The notes under the pieces: model-generated
The model's database searches: none
What the model saw: only the letters and a program-made list of their open reading frames with translations
Told to the model about the DNA's origin: nothing
Assembly: GCA_900541245.1 (NCBI GenBank)
Contig: UQIS01000012.1
Span: forward strand, 1-51,507
Direction: 5' to 3'
DNA: 51,507 nucleotides
Origin: an uncultured Collinsella sp.
GTDB taxonomy: Bacteria > Actinomycetota > Coriobacteriia > Coriobacteriales > Coriobacteriaceae
In this document: piece after piece, positions 33,397-42,272 of the stretch
Layout of the letters: every line of letters starts with the position of its first letter
Position numbering within the stretch: the stretch's first letter is position 1
Made by a program: the position numbers and the translations under genes

Positions 33397-34269
33397 ATGC
33401 AACATAAAGTTAAAGCCACTTATCTTAGGCTTCCTTGCTATAAGCAGATTTCAGCCTTGAGCATTTCTCTTTTTCTTATGATAAAACAATCGCAAATTCC
33501 TTACTTCCCAGGGTTCCCTGATTCTCTGAAACCCATATTTAATGTGAGTGGTTCACCTTTATTCGAGCTGGTCGATGTTTTTACGACTGCAATAGCTACA
33601 AGTCTCATATTTTGGTTTGTTTTTAATTATTTGCCCGATCAGAAGAATAAGAAACATGCAATGTTACATTGTGCTGGTTACATTGAAAACCTATACAGTC
33701 TCTTGGATGAGTTATTTTCATTTATTATGCTAAGTTATAGCTCGGATAAATCTATTGATAACTGCCACATTGAAGAAATAGATGAAATTGTTTTTTGCCG
33801 GAAAACAATTTATTACCGAGATGAAACCGCTCCCGAAGGCGTAGAGGCTGTTTCGGAGTTTATACTATTAAACGAATGCCTACGCATTATTCCTAGGGTG
33901 ATGGAGATAATTCAAACTATTGACTGCTCCTCATACTGTGCATGTCTTGACGACCGTTTGCTTCATTATTTTGATCTGATTAAAGAAAATGAGTTAGTTA
34001 ATAACTTGAATAGGTACAAGAGGCTTTCTCAACAATCCTTACAAGCTTTCAGCTTCCATATTCCCTTTGATTTCATTTCTTCTCTGTATGTCGCAAAAAA
34101 ACAACTCGGAGCAGTTTTAACTTCTCCTCCTTCAGCCCATCAATATAAACTTGCAACTGAGGCCGAGAAAGAAAAGCGAATTTCCGCAAATATGAGTTAT
34201 GAAAAAGAACTTATAGACCAAAATAAGCTGGATGCTGTTTCTGAAGTCGTTGAAGTGTTTAGATATTAG
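33397..34269 (+). CDS. AT-rich membrane-associated protein, unknown
   Basis: 290 aa, not recognised. It has a hydrophobic segment near residues 20-35 and a stronger one at about 60-80 (FTTAIATSLIFWFVFNYLP), then a helical, charged cytoplasmic region with many Cys and Tyr residues. Codon use is clearly AT-biased against the surrounding core, which points to horizontal transfer. The ATG at 33397 has GGAG eight bases upstream; longer starts at 33301 or 33280 are possible but lack a good ribosome site. Divergent from the DUF4869 pair, it may or may not be functionally linked. Bases 34270-34400 after it hold nothing I can name. Confidence 0.65.
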   Translation: MQHKVKATYLRLPCYKQISALSISLFLMIKQSQIPYFPGFPDSLKPIFNVSGSPLFELVDVFTTAIATSLIFWFVFNYLPDQKNKKHAMLHCAGYIENLYSLLDELFSFIMLSYSSDKSIDNCHIEEIDEIVFCRKTIYYRDETAPEGVEAVSEFILLNECLRIIPRVMEIIQTIDCSSYCACLDDRLLHYFDLIKENELVNNLNRYKRLSQQSLQAFSFHIPFDFISSLYVAKKQLGAVLTSPPSAHQYKLATEAEKEKRISANMSYEKELIDQNKLDAVSEVVEVFRY

Positions 34270-34400
34270 CTTTCGTTTTTTGCTTACGGTAAAATGAATC
34301 TAAGACCACTTCGTATATGTTGATAATCTGCGTGCTCGTCAGCATGCTTCAGGGAATTGCGGCTGCGCCTTCAGATCGATGCAATTATTCCATTAAAGAT

Positions 34401-34988
34401 TTAGATAATGGGTGATGCCGCACCTACCCCAAGCTGCGGCAGGTCGCGTCGGTCACGTCGGCCATTAGGATATGGCGCACCACCCTTGCAGCCGAATCTC
34501 ATTCGTCGTGCCTGGTTGACCCTGAAGAGGTAGACGTACCGGTCGAGGTGGCCGGATATCGTGACGAGCACACGGTGCCGCCAATCGAAGGCGGTCTTGT
34601 GGGGGACGCCGCACAGCTCGGCCGCACACTCGACGGGAACGTTGCGGCGCATGAGCCTGATGAAGGAGATCCAGACGGGGAGCGGCTTTCGGCAATGTTC
34701 GAGGACGGTTCCGGTGGGGGAGGTGAACCTCCTGCCGCAGCAGCGGCAGCGCCACCTTGAAACCCCAGCCGCGGTCGATCCGTTCCTCCAGACGCCCTCG
34801 GCGCCGCACTCCGGGCGCCCCGGGTCCGGCCGGTAGGCCGCGGCGGCCTCGGCGAGCGTGCCCACGCCGACCTCCTCGCGGCTGCGCCTCTCGTCTACGG
34901 CTTCCTTGAGCGGCAGGAACTCGTCGGCGGCGTGGCCCGCCACGAGCGCCCCGAAGGTGTTCGCTCTTCCCATATGGATCTGCCCCAT
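34401..34988 (-). pseudogene. Truncated IS1595-like transposase
   Basis: The frame encodes the N-terminal part of a transposase: a zinc ribbon (PECG..., then RWRCRCCGRRFTSPTGT) and a helix-turn-helix with CGVPHKTAFDWRHRVL, characteristic of IS1595-type (ISXO2-like) enzymes. After LDRYVYLFRVNQARRM the expected catalytic DDE domain is missing and the frame runs into unrelated sequence. No full element ends are visible. It is an inactive remnant, much GC-richer than the neighbouring genes. Confidence 0.7.
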
Positions 34989-34992
34989 CTGC

Positions 34993-35047
34993 CCGAACGC
35001 CCACCCGGAGGGATTGTCGCCACACAAAGATCCGGGTGGGCGCTCGG
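34993..35047. repeat. Long inverted repeat at the transposase remnant
   Basis: Arms 34993-35009 and 35031-35047 are complementary at 16 of 17 positions (CCGAACGCCCACCCGGA with TCCGGGTGGGCGCTCGG). A stable hairpin just upstream of a transposase start is a common device to block read-through into an IS; a terminal repeat is the alternative. Confidence 0.6.
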
Positions 35048-35387
35048 GTTAATTCTCTGTTTTGCTGGGAAGAGCATAGCATTCGGGGACCTTCCGGTTC
35101 CCGAATTAGCACCTGTTATCTAAACTGTTAGAAAGCGGAATTAAGCTGATGTGGGTGATCAATCTGCTATAAGTCTGAAGTGGGGCTTTTTCTTCATACA
35201 TGGATTTGCGCTGTCACCAGTCATTTCCCGATTCGGTCTGTTGGCTCGCCTTGTTGATCGGAGCTGTCACGTCTGTCGTCTTGTAAGCCTGTCGTTTTTG
35301 ATTGAGTTTTAAACCCCAACTGACATTGCATCTGGTGCTTATGCCATAGCCGCAAAATTGAATTTACGACATGATCGAGTTATTGGC

Positions 35388-35416
35388 TTGGAGTATTGGC
35401 GTTATTTCGATTTAAC
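35388..35416 (+). promoter_or_regulatory. Possible promoter of the NlpC/P60 gene; gap 35048-35527
   Basis: TTGGAG (35388-35393) and TTTAAC (35411-35416) with a 17-base spacer are the best pair seen in the 480-base AT-rich gap. No gene, repeat or RNA is recognised in the rest of it. Confidence 0.3.
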
Positions 35417-35527
35417 AATGCCTGAAACCGTCTGTGACAAAAAACATCCATTGGTCCGAAATAATACATATCGAATCTCGTATTTCCGATACCATCTAAT
35501 TGGACTGTTATTCATGGAGGGTCATAT

Positions 35528-38350
35528 ATGAAGCGTATTTCATGTCTGCTATCTCTTGCCACTGCTATTTTCTTTCTTGTATGTACTCCGGCGATTGCTG
35601 AAAACTCGACAACAGGAATAGTGAGGCGTGCTGAATCTGTTTCTTATGCTGCATCCTCCGACCCGTCGGCGCCCGCCCCCAGGGCGGAGGCGACCGGCGA
35701 CGGCGAGGTCACCCTGACCTGGGAGCCCGTCGAGGGCGCCGAGCGCTACGCCGTTGCGGAGGCCTTCTCCAACGGCAACTACGCCACCTTCACCAAGTCC
35801 CTCACCGGGACGTCCTACACCGCCACCGACCTGCCCAACGGCTACGACCACGACTTCCTCGTCCAGGCCTACGTGAACGGCCGCTGGTCCTCCTTCGGCC
35901 CCGCCAGCCTCGTGCGCTGCAGGCCCGAGGGGACCGTCAAGCCCGCGCCCGCGGCGACCGCCGGCGACGGCAGCGTCGAGCTGTCGTGGGGCCGCGTGCC
36001 CGGCGCCACCAAGTACGCCGTGGCCTACCGGAACGGGTCCGGCTACCGCACGCTGACGACCTCCTGCTCCGGTGAGTCCTTCAAGGCCTCCGGGCTGCCC
36101 AACGGGACGAGCTACCGATTCCTGGTGCAGGCCTGTGTCTACGGCAGGTGGACCTCCTTCTCCGACTCCGATCTGGTCTCCGCGACGCCCTCCGACCCGT
36201 CGGCGCCCGCCCCCAGGGCGGAGGCGACCGGCGACGGCGAGGTCACCCTGACCTGGGAGCCCGTCGAGGGCGCCGAGCGCTACGCCGTTGCGGAGGCCTT
36301 CTCCAACGGCAACTACGCCACCTTCACCAAGTCCCTCACCGGGACGTCCTACACCGCCACCGACCTGCCCAACGGCTACGACCACGACTTCCTCGTCCAG
36401 GCCTACGTGAACGGCCGCTGGTCCTCCTTCGGCCCCGCCAGCCTCGTGCGCTGCAGGCCCGAGGGGACCGTCAAGCCCGCGCCCGCGGCGACCGCCGGCG
36501 ACGGCAGCGTCGAGCTGTCGTGGGGCCGCGTGCCCGGCGCGAATCAATATGTAGTTTCGTGTTCGAACGGTAAGTCGTATAGATTGAAATCCCATCAAAC
36601 TAGCGTTGAAATCAAGGGTTTGAAAAACGGTGAAGAATATACGTTCTATGTTAGGGCGAAGATTTACGATTGTTTGACCGCTCTTGAGGATACTGATTAC
36701 ATCACCTGCATGCCGTACTCTCTTGTTTCTCCTAAGGTTAGCGTTTCTGCTGTTGGCGATGGGACGGTGGGCCTTAAGTGGAATCCAGTTGCCGGTGCAT
36801 TACGATATGCAATTGCATATAAAACAAATAATGGATACAAGACTGTTACCTATGACTGTCTTAATACCGAATTCACCATTAATGGACTTACCAATGGCCA
36901 GAAGTATTCATTTATTGTTCAGGCTAATATTGATGGTCGCTGGTCTCCTTTTGGGAGCAAGGACCTTGTTACCGCTATTCCCGAAGATCCTAATGCTCCG
37001 AAGCCTCATCTAGAGAAAGCCACGGCGACCTCCTGTGTTCTTTCGTGGAATCAGATTCCTGGAGCAGAGAGGTACGCGGTTGCTCTTAAGACTGGAAATA
37101 GCTACAAGACGTATTCTCTTGATGTCAAAGAGTCCTCGTATCTGGTTTCCGGCTTGAATCTCGGTAATACTTACCGTTTCCTTGTACAAGCATTTGTAAA
37201 TGGAAGGTGGAGCTCTTCCTCGGACGCATATTTATGTGAAGCCGTTCTTGAGGACGTTCGTTCCCCTCAAAATGTTAAGGCCACTTGTCCTGGCGACGGA
37301 AAAATAAAGCTTACTTGGGACTTTGTTCCCAATGCAACGAGATACGCGATTGCAGAGTATAAGAATGGCTCATATGTAACGTTCACGACTAATTGTTTGA
37401 GCACTAGCTATACGGTTTCCGACCTTACGAATGGACGCAATCACAGGTTTCTTGTCCAATCTTACGTAGATGGTGCCTGGTCTGCTTACGGTGATGCTCT
37501 GCTCGTGGACGCAGTTCCACATGGTGTAATTACTCCTCGTGTAACTGGTAAAGCTGGGGATCTTTGCGCAGATCTATCTTGGAGCAAGGTGTCAGGCGCC
37601 ACGCGTTATGCTATCGCGGTAAAGACGAATAGTGGCTATAAAACTTATACATATAACTGTACTGGCAATTCGTATAGAGTTGAAGGACTAAACGGTGGAC
37701 AGACCTATCAGTTTGTCGTTCAGGCTTATCTCGACGGCGTATGGTCGCCTTTTGATGAAGACGACCTGGTTAGTGTAAAGCCGACGGGCACGAATGACAC
37801 TGTATTTGGCATTCCGCGCCTAACCGTTGTTAATTGGCTGACGAGCCATCAATACAATGGCTATTATCTTGGTACTCGATATTCAAGTGGCTTTTCATAC
37901 CAGACTTGCTTGTATCCTAACGGCGCTCCAGGGCCCGGGGGCTACACCGGTATGAACTGCACTGGTTTTGTTGCCCATGTATTTAGATCTCTTGGTGTAA
38001 ACGTTGATGCGGTCGCAGCCAACAACAACCATACTCCGTGGCGCGCGGGGCCCGGCGGCGGTGGCTATATCAATGCGTGGCGCTGGTATGGTTATGCAAT
38101 TGACTCTGGCTGTAAGGTTTATCACTTCAATACAGTTGCCGATATGTTGAATAGCGGATTGGCTAAGAAGGGCGATGTAATTTTCTTTAAAACAGATGGT
38201 TCTATCGATTGCCATATTGGATTTTTCTGGGGAGATAACTCCCATGACAATAAGATGTGGCACCAAATTTTGCCTGGCAATCTGATTGGCCCTTGTTTTA
38301 ATAACGCTAATAAAAGCGAAGTTCGTCAGCAGTGCGTGCTCATCAAATAG
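35528..38350 (+). CDS. Secreted NlpC/P60-type wall hydrolase with eight FN3-like modules
   Basis: 940 aa. A signal peptide (1-24) is followed by eight modules of about 89 residues, each with a W near GDG-x-V-x-L-x-W, GA-x-RYA(I/V)A, a SY/SF strand, (L/N)-x-NG, FLVQA and W(S/T). They span about residues 46-755 and probably bind wall or surface glycan. The C-terminal domain (about 760-940) is a papain-like peptidase: catalytic cysteine in TGMNCTGFVAHVF (about C811) and histidine in SIDCHIGFFWG (about H895), with KKGDVIFFK between. It likely cleaves peptidoglycan stem peptides. Modules 1-3 and the first third of module 4 are coded in extremely GC-rich DNA, the rest in AT-richer DNA, and the switch occurs inside module 4. 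RBS GGAGG precedes the ATG. Confidence 0.85.
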   Translation: MKRISCLLSLATAIFFLVCTPAIAENSTTGIVRRAESVSYAASSDPSAPAPRAEATGDGEVTLTWEPVEGAERYAVAEAFSNGNYATFTKSLTGTSYTATDLPNGYDHDFLVQAYVNGRWSSFGPASLVRCRPEGTVKPAPAATAGDGSVELSWGRVPGATKYAVAYRNGSGYRTLTTSCSGESFKASGLPNGTSYRFLVQACVYGRWTSFSDSDLVSATPSDPSAPAPRAEATGDGEVTLTWEPVEGAERYAVAEAFSNGNYATFTKSLTGTSYTATDLPNGYDHDFLVQAYVNGRWSSFGPASLVRCRPEGTVKPAPAATAGDGSVELSWGRVPGANQYVVSCSNGKSYRLKSHQTSVEIKGLKNGEEYTFYVRAKIYDCLTALEDTDYITCMPYSLVSPKVSVSAVGDGTVGLKWNPVAGALRYAIAYKTNNGYKTVTYDCLNTEFTINGLTNGQKYSFIVQANIDGRWSPFGSKDLVTAIPEDPNAPKPHLEKATATSCVLSWNQIPGAERYAVALKTGNSYKTYSLDVKESSYLVSGLNLGNTYRFLVQAFVNGRWSSSSDAYLCEAVLEDVRSPQNVKATCPGDGKIKLTWDFVPNATRYAIAEYKNGSYVTFTTNCLSTSYTVSDLTNGRNHRFLVQSYVDGAWSAYGDALLVDAVPHGVITPRVTGKAGDLCADLSWSKVSGATRYAIAVKTNSGYKTYTYNCTGNSYRVEGLNGGQTYQFVVQAYLDGVWSPFDEDDLVSVKPTGTNDTVFGIPRLTVVNWLTSHQYNGYYLGTRYSSGFSYQTCLYPNGAPGPGGYTGMNCTGFVAHVFRSLGVNVDAVAANNNHTPWRAGPGGGGYINAWRWYGYAIDSGCKVYHFNTVADMLNSGLAKKGDVIFFKTDGSIDCHIGFFWGDNSHDNKMWHQILPGNLIGPCFNNANKSEVRQQCVLIK
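35655..36540 (+). repeat. Perfect 352-bp direct repeat, period 534, in GC-rich cassette
   Basis: Bases 35655-36006 recur at 36189-36540 without a difference that I can see. The repeat covers one whole module and the start of the next. Nearly every third codon position in this block is G or C, unlike the flanking parts of the same gene. Confidence 0.95.
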
Positions 38351-38386
38351 GCCCGGCGTTCGTTTGATGATGGCCTTCACTATGAT

Positions 38387-38415
38387 TTGACGGCTCGCTT
38401 AATCGATTGCATCAT
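38387..38415 (+). promoter_or_regulatory. Candidate promoter of the amino-sugar operon
   Basis: TTGACG (38387-38392) and CATCAT (38410-38415) with a 17-base spacer lie 34 bases before the ATG at 38449. Confidence 0.45.
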
Positions 38416-38448
38416 GAGTAGGTTATTAAACTCAATCTAAGGCTAGTT

Positions 38449-39378
38449 ATGGATTTCTCCGTTGTAATTCCAGTTTATGGTTGTAAAGAGGCACTGCCCG
38501 AACTGCATAAGCGAATCGTTGATGTTTTTGAAAAGATGGAGGCGTCTTTCGAGCTCGTTCTTGTTGACGACCACGATCCATATGATTCGTGGTCTGTTGT
38601 GCAGTCGATATGCGACGCTGATGAACGTGTGTATGGAATCAAGCTTGCTCGTAATTTTGGCCAAATTCGTGCAATCACTGCTGGTCTTGACTGTTGCCAT
38701 GGTGATTGGATTGTCGTAATGGATTGCGACCTCCAGGATAGGCCGGAGGCCATTCCCCAGCTCTATAATAAAGCTCTGGAGGGCTTCGATGTCGTCTTTG
38801 CAAAAAGGGTAGAGCGAAAAGATAGCGCTTTGACCATGGCGTTGTCTCGAGCTTTTTATAAAGTGTATGAGTATTTTACTGACGGCAGTTATGATCCTTC
38901 ACTTTGCAATTTCAGTATTGCTCGTCGTGCGGTAATTTCTCAGTATTGTTCAATGCGTGAACATAACCGTGGATACACGATGTTTATTAAGTGGCTTGGG
39001 TTTAGGCAAACTGCGATAGAGATAATTGGTGATGAACGCTTTGCAGGTGAGTCTTCCTATAGTTTTAGGAAAAAACTTAATATGGCGTTTGAGCTTATTA
39101 CCGCCCAGTCTAATAAGCCTTTGAAATTTGCGGTTAACGTTGGCTTTGCAATGTCCTTCGTTGCCTTGCTCGTTCTAATTGCAGCGATAGTTCAGAAACT
39201 CTGTGTTCCAGGAATTCAAGTTGGATGGACCAGCCTTCTTTGTTCCGTCTTTTTTATGGGTGGGCTCATTTTGTCTGCAATTGGAATCGTTGGACTGTAC
39301 GTCGGCAATATTTTTACTGAGGTTAAAAATAGACCTCTGTATGTGATTGAAAAAGAGTGTAATGGAAAGGATGAATAA
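38449..39378 (+). CDS. Polyprenyl-phosphate glycosyltransferase (GtrB/CsbB/ArnC-like GT2)
   Basis: 309 aa. GT-A domain with FSVVIPVYGCKEALPEL (3-19), LVLVDDHDPYDSW (37-49), IKLARNFGQIRAITAGLD (64-81) and the DxD of VVMDCDLQDRPE (89-100). It ends in two transmembrane helices (about 228-250 and 262-285). This is the architecture of DPM1/GtrB/ArnC enzymes that move a sugar from a nucleotide to undecaprenyl phosphate on the inner membrane face. First gene of a six-gene operon with gaps of 2-12 bases or overlaps. The sugar is probably the amino-deoxyhexose made by the WecE-like gene downstream (inference). Confidence 0.9.
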   Translation: MDFSVVIPVYGCKEALPELHKRIVDVFEKMEASFELVLVDDHDPYDSWSVVQSICDADERVYGIKLARNFGQIRAITAGLDCCHGDWIVVMDCDLQDRPEAIPQLYNKALEGFDVVFAKRVERKDSALTMALSRAFYKVYEYFTDGSYDPSLCNFSIARRAVISQYCSMREHNRGYTMFIKWLGFRQTAIEIIGDERFAGESSYSFRKKLNMAFELITAQSNKPLKFAVNVGFAMSFVALLVLIAAIVQKLCVPGIQVGWTSLLCSVFFMGGLILSAIGIVGLYVGNIFTEVKNRPLYVIEKECNGKDE

Positions 39379-39381
39379 GCT

Positions 39382-40404
39382 ATGGTAATTGTTATTGGAG
39401 CAACTAGTTTTATCGGCATGTATACCGTCGATGAGCTTGTGAAATCGGGCAAGCAAGTAGTTGCTACCGGTAGAAATGAGCGACTCCGGCCTTTCCTTGA
39501 GAGCATGGGTGCCGATTTTATTGGTCTCGACATTACTAAGCCCGAAGATTTTTCAAAACTCCCTACTGATAACGTCGAGGGCGTGATTCTTCTGGCTGGC
39601 TTGCTTCCCGCAAATGCAACAGCCGATTTGGTTAATGACGAAAATGCGGCTGATTACGTTAGGGTGAATACTTTGGGCACGGTGAACGTGCTTGAGTATT
39701 GTAGAACGAATGGCATTAAAAAAATAATTTCCGCCACTACCTATGGTGATGTCTCTGGGGCATGGAGAAAGGACTATGCCATTACTGAGGATGAGCCCAG
39801 GAATTTCTCCTTTACTGGTGACCACGCTGTCTATACCATCACGAAGAATGCTGCCAACGATTTGATTGAGTATTATTCGCAGCAACATGGTCTTCAGGGG
39901 GCAGTGTTCCGTTTTCCTCCGGTTTACGGCGTTGGGCCTCATGGCACAATCTTAGTTGATGGTAAGCCGTACAAGTCTGCTATCCAAGTCTGGATCGAAA
40001 AGGCCGCGTCCGGACAGAACCTTGAGATATGGGGAGACCCTCATATCTCAAGAGACATTATCTATGTGAAGGATGTTGCTCGGGCATATCGAATGGCTTT
40101 GGAAAGCGATTCAACGCATGGGCTTTATAACATGACTAGCGGGGTTCCTTTGGAGCTTGAAGATCAGGCTCGTGCAGTTATCGAGGTATTTGGCGACAGC
40201 TCTAAATCGAAAATTGTTTACAGGCCGGAGCTCAAGAACAACACCCCTTCATTTTTGTTCGATATGAGTAAGGCTGAGCGTGATTTCGGCTTTGTTCCAG
40301 CTTATAGAGACTATTATTCGATGATGCTCGATTATAAGGCTGAGATGGAAAGCGGCCGCTGGAATGATTTCGAAAAGAACTCTTCGGCCAATTGGGAGAA
40401 GTAA
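39382..40404 (+). CDS. NAD-dependent epimerase/dehydratase
   Basis: 340 aa. An extended short-chain dehydrogenase. NAD-binding Rossmann GATSFIGMYTVDEL lies at 6-19, the catalytic pair is in YTITKNAAND (Y about 150, K about 154), with the serine/threonine strand SATTYGDVSG before it, and RFPPVYGVGP and DIIYVKDVARA follow, as in nucleotide-sugar epimerases and reductases. It starts three bases after the preceding stop. It most likely modifies a dTDP- or UDP-sugar for the adjacent transferase; epimerase versus 4-reductase cannot be told. Confidence 0.88.
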   Translation: MVIVIGATSFIGMYTVDELVKSGKQVVATGRNERLRPFLESMGADFIGLDITKPEDFSKLPTDNVEGVILLAGLLPANATADLVNDENAADYVRVNTLGTVNVLEYCRTNGIKKIISATTYGDVSGAWRKDYAITEDEPRNFSFTGDHAVYTITKNAANDLIEYYSQQHGLQGAVFRFPPVYGVGPHGTILVDGKPYKSAIQVWIEKAASGQNLEIWGDPHISRDIIYVKDVARAYRMALESDSTHGLYNMTSGVPLELEDQARAVIEVFGDSSKSKIVYRPELKNNTPSFLFDMSKAERDFGFVPAYRDYYSMMLDYKAEMESGRWNDFEKNSSANWEK

Positions 40405-40406
40405 AG

Positions 40407-41555
40407 ATGTCGAAAAAGCTCGCTATTATCGGTGCGTCTGATTTTCAAAATCCATTGATTCTTAAGGCCAAACAACTTGGCTTCGAAACGCATGTCTTCG
40501 CATGGGAATGCGGCGATATTGGCGAGCGCACTGCTGACTATTTCTATCCTATTAGTATTACCGAAATCGATCAAATTGCTGAGAAGTGTAGCTCTATCGG
40601 TATTGACGGTATTTGTTCTATCGGTACGGATCTCGGCAACATTACTGTTTCTAAGGTTGCCGACAAACTCGGTCTGTGTGCCAATTCAGTTGACTGCATC
40701 GACGTATCCACAAATAAGCACTTAATGCGTGAAGCCTTTTTCAAAAATGGAGACCCTTCTCCTAAAAGCTACCAGGTGACCGACCTTACAGATATTGATG
40801 GTTTAGATCTCACTTATCCACTAATCGTAAAGCCTGTTGACAGGTCTGGTAGTCGTTGCATCACTAAGCTTCAGTCTTCAGAAGGACTTGAGGATGCCGT
40901 CCGCGCTGCAATCAATGTTTCCTTTTCTAAGGCATGTGTCGTTGAAGAGTTTTTTACTGGCATTGAATTTAGTGTTGAATTTGTTTCCTGGAAAGGCGAG
41001 CATCACTTTCTTGCACTGACGAGGAAATACACAACTGGAGCTCCGCATTTCATTGAAACTGGTCACTTACAGCCTGCACCCGTTTCAGATTCTTTACGTT
41101 CCAAAATCATTGAAGTTGTTTCTCACGCCCTAGATTCTTTGGGAGTTGAATTTGGCGCTTCTCATTCAGAGATTTTGGTTAATGAGAATGAGGATATTTG
41201 TATTGTCGAAATTGGTAGCCGCATGGGTGGCGACTGTATCGGCAGCGATCTCGTGGAACTCTCAACGGGAGTTGATTTCTTGGGTGCAGTAATTTCTGTT
41301 GCTACTGGGCGTGAGCCCGACCTGAGTGTCTCTGAGCATCCTGAATGCGCCATGATTCGATTTATTTTTGATGGCGAAGACTTAGCGATGCTTCGACAAG
41401 CAGAATGCGATAGGAATGTGAGGGTCGAGCGAAGTTCTGTGGACAATGACATGGAGCATGAAATTGTCGATAGCGGCAGCAGATACGGCTTCTATATCCT
41501 GACTTCAGATTCGATTGATAATTTGGAAAAGTACTTGCCGAAGCGAGGCGTATAG
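40407..41555 (+). CDS. ATP-grasp ligase
   Basis: 382 aa. An N-terminal Rossmann-like pre-domain (KLAIIGASDFQNPLILKAK) is followed by the ATP-grasp fold: YPLIVKPVDRSGSRCI (ATP-binding lysine), a VVEEFFTGIEFSVEF strand, and the metal-binding end ICIVEIGSRMGGDCIG. Such enzymes join a carboxylate to an amine or thiol using ATP. Inside an amino-sugar operon the plausible substrate is the free amino group of the sugar, acylated by an amino acid or similar acid, though carboxylation-type reactions are possible. ATG 40407 has GGGAGAAG upstream. Confidence 0.87.
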   Translation: MSKKLAIIGASDFQNPLILKAKQLGFETHVFAWECGDIGERTADYFYPISITEIDQIAEKCSSIGIDGICSIGTDLGNITVSKVADKLGLCANSVDCIDVSTNKHLMREAFFKNGDPSPKSYQVTDLTDIDGLDLTYPLIVKPVDRSGSRCITKLQSSEGLEDAVRAAINVSFSKACVVEEFFTGIEFSVEFVSWKGEHHFLALTRKYTTGAPHFIETGHLQPAPVSDSLRSKIIEVVSHALDSLGVEFGASHSEILVNENEDICIVEIGSRMGGDCIGSDLVELSTGVDFLGAVISVATGREPDLSVSEHPECAMIRFIFDGEDLAMLRQAECDRNVRVERSSVDNDMEHEIVDSGSRYGFYILTSDSIDNLEKYLPKRGV

Positions 41556-41558
41556 AAA

Positions 41559-41909
41559 TTGAAAAATGGACGCGTTTTCTTAGCGCTTCATCTGCTATTG
41601 GTTTTGTATTCCTGTAGCGGTATCTTAAGTAAGTTTGCGGCAGGCTATCCTTTTCTATCTTTCGGTTTTTGTGTCTGCTATGCCGGAATTATCATGCTGC
41701 TTGGCATTTATGCTATTTGCTGGCAACAAATTATTAAACGACTGCCATTAACGACAGCCTATGCCAATCGCGCCGTTACAGTTGTATGGGGCATGGTATG
41801 GGGTGTAATTGTCTTTAAGGAGCAGCTTGGCTTTCTTCAGGTTGCCGGAGGCATTATTGTATTAATTGGCGTGGCTTTGTTTGCCTCTTCAGATTCCGAT
41901 GCTGCTTAG
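41559..41909 (+). CDS. Small EamA/SMR-like membrane protein 1 (ArnE/F-like flippase subunit)
   Basis: 116 aa, four predicted transmembrane helices. FSFGF-like loops and LPLTTAYANRAVTVVWGMVWGVIVFKEQLGFLQVAGGIIVLIGVALF in two parts mark the EamA/SMR fold. The start is TTG with GAGG about ten bases before. It is followed after 12 bases by a second protein of the same size. Paired small proteins next to an ArnC-like transferase resemble ArnE and ArnF, which together flip undecaprenyl-phosphate-aminoarabinose. That role here is inference from layout. Confidence 0.8.
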   Translation: MKNGRVFLALHLLLVLYSCSGILSKFAAGYPFLSFGFCVCYAGIIMLLGIYAICWQQIIKRLPLTTAYANRAVTVVWGMVWGVIVFKEQLGFLQVAGGIIVLIGVALFASSDSDAA

Positions 41910-41921
41910 GAGGGAAGTGCT

Positions 41922-42272
41922 GTGGATTTTCGATATGCCTTGCTCCTTCTCCTCGGTGTTTTTATTAGTGCAATATCTCAAGTAATGCTAAAGAAGGCTG
42001 CTCTTAAGACGTATGACAGCAGGGTTCGAGAGTATCTGAACCCTCTAGTGATTTGCGCTTACTTCCTTTTCGTTTGTACGACCTTTCTTTCGATTTTTGC
42101 TTATAAAGGGATTCCCCTTTCCATGGGTCCGTTGTTGGAAGCCACCAGCTACATATATGTGACAATATTCGGTATTACGATTTTTCATGAGAAAATGTCT
42201 CGGCGGAAGTGGATTTCACTGCTTCTTATTTTGCTTGGTATCGGACTATATTCATTTGGAGCTGCTATATGA
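41922..42272 (+). CDS. Small EamA/SMR-like membrane protein 2 (ArnE/F-like flippase subunit)
   Basis: 116 aa, four hydrophobic segments: FRYALLLLLGVFISAISQVMLKKAA begins the fold with the SMR-like start, and ATSYIYVTIFGITIFHEKMSRRKW has the conserved E of the third and fourth helices. The start is GTG with TAGGAGGG directly upstream. The last four bases overlap the aminotransferase start (ATGA). Same size as its neighbour but distinct in sequence, as expected of an antiparallel heterodimer. Confidence 0.82.
   Translation: MDFRYALLLLLGVFISAISQVMLKKAALKTYDSRVREYLNPLVICAYFLFVCTTFLSIFAYKGIPLSMGPLLEATSYIYVTIFGITIFHEKMSRRKWISLLLILLGIGLYSFGAAI

Noticed and set aside
34465..35112. A 215-codon frame overlapping the transposase remnant
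   Set aside because: Arg-rich out-of-frame translation; the zinc-ribbon and helix-turn-helix motifs lie in the other frame.
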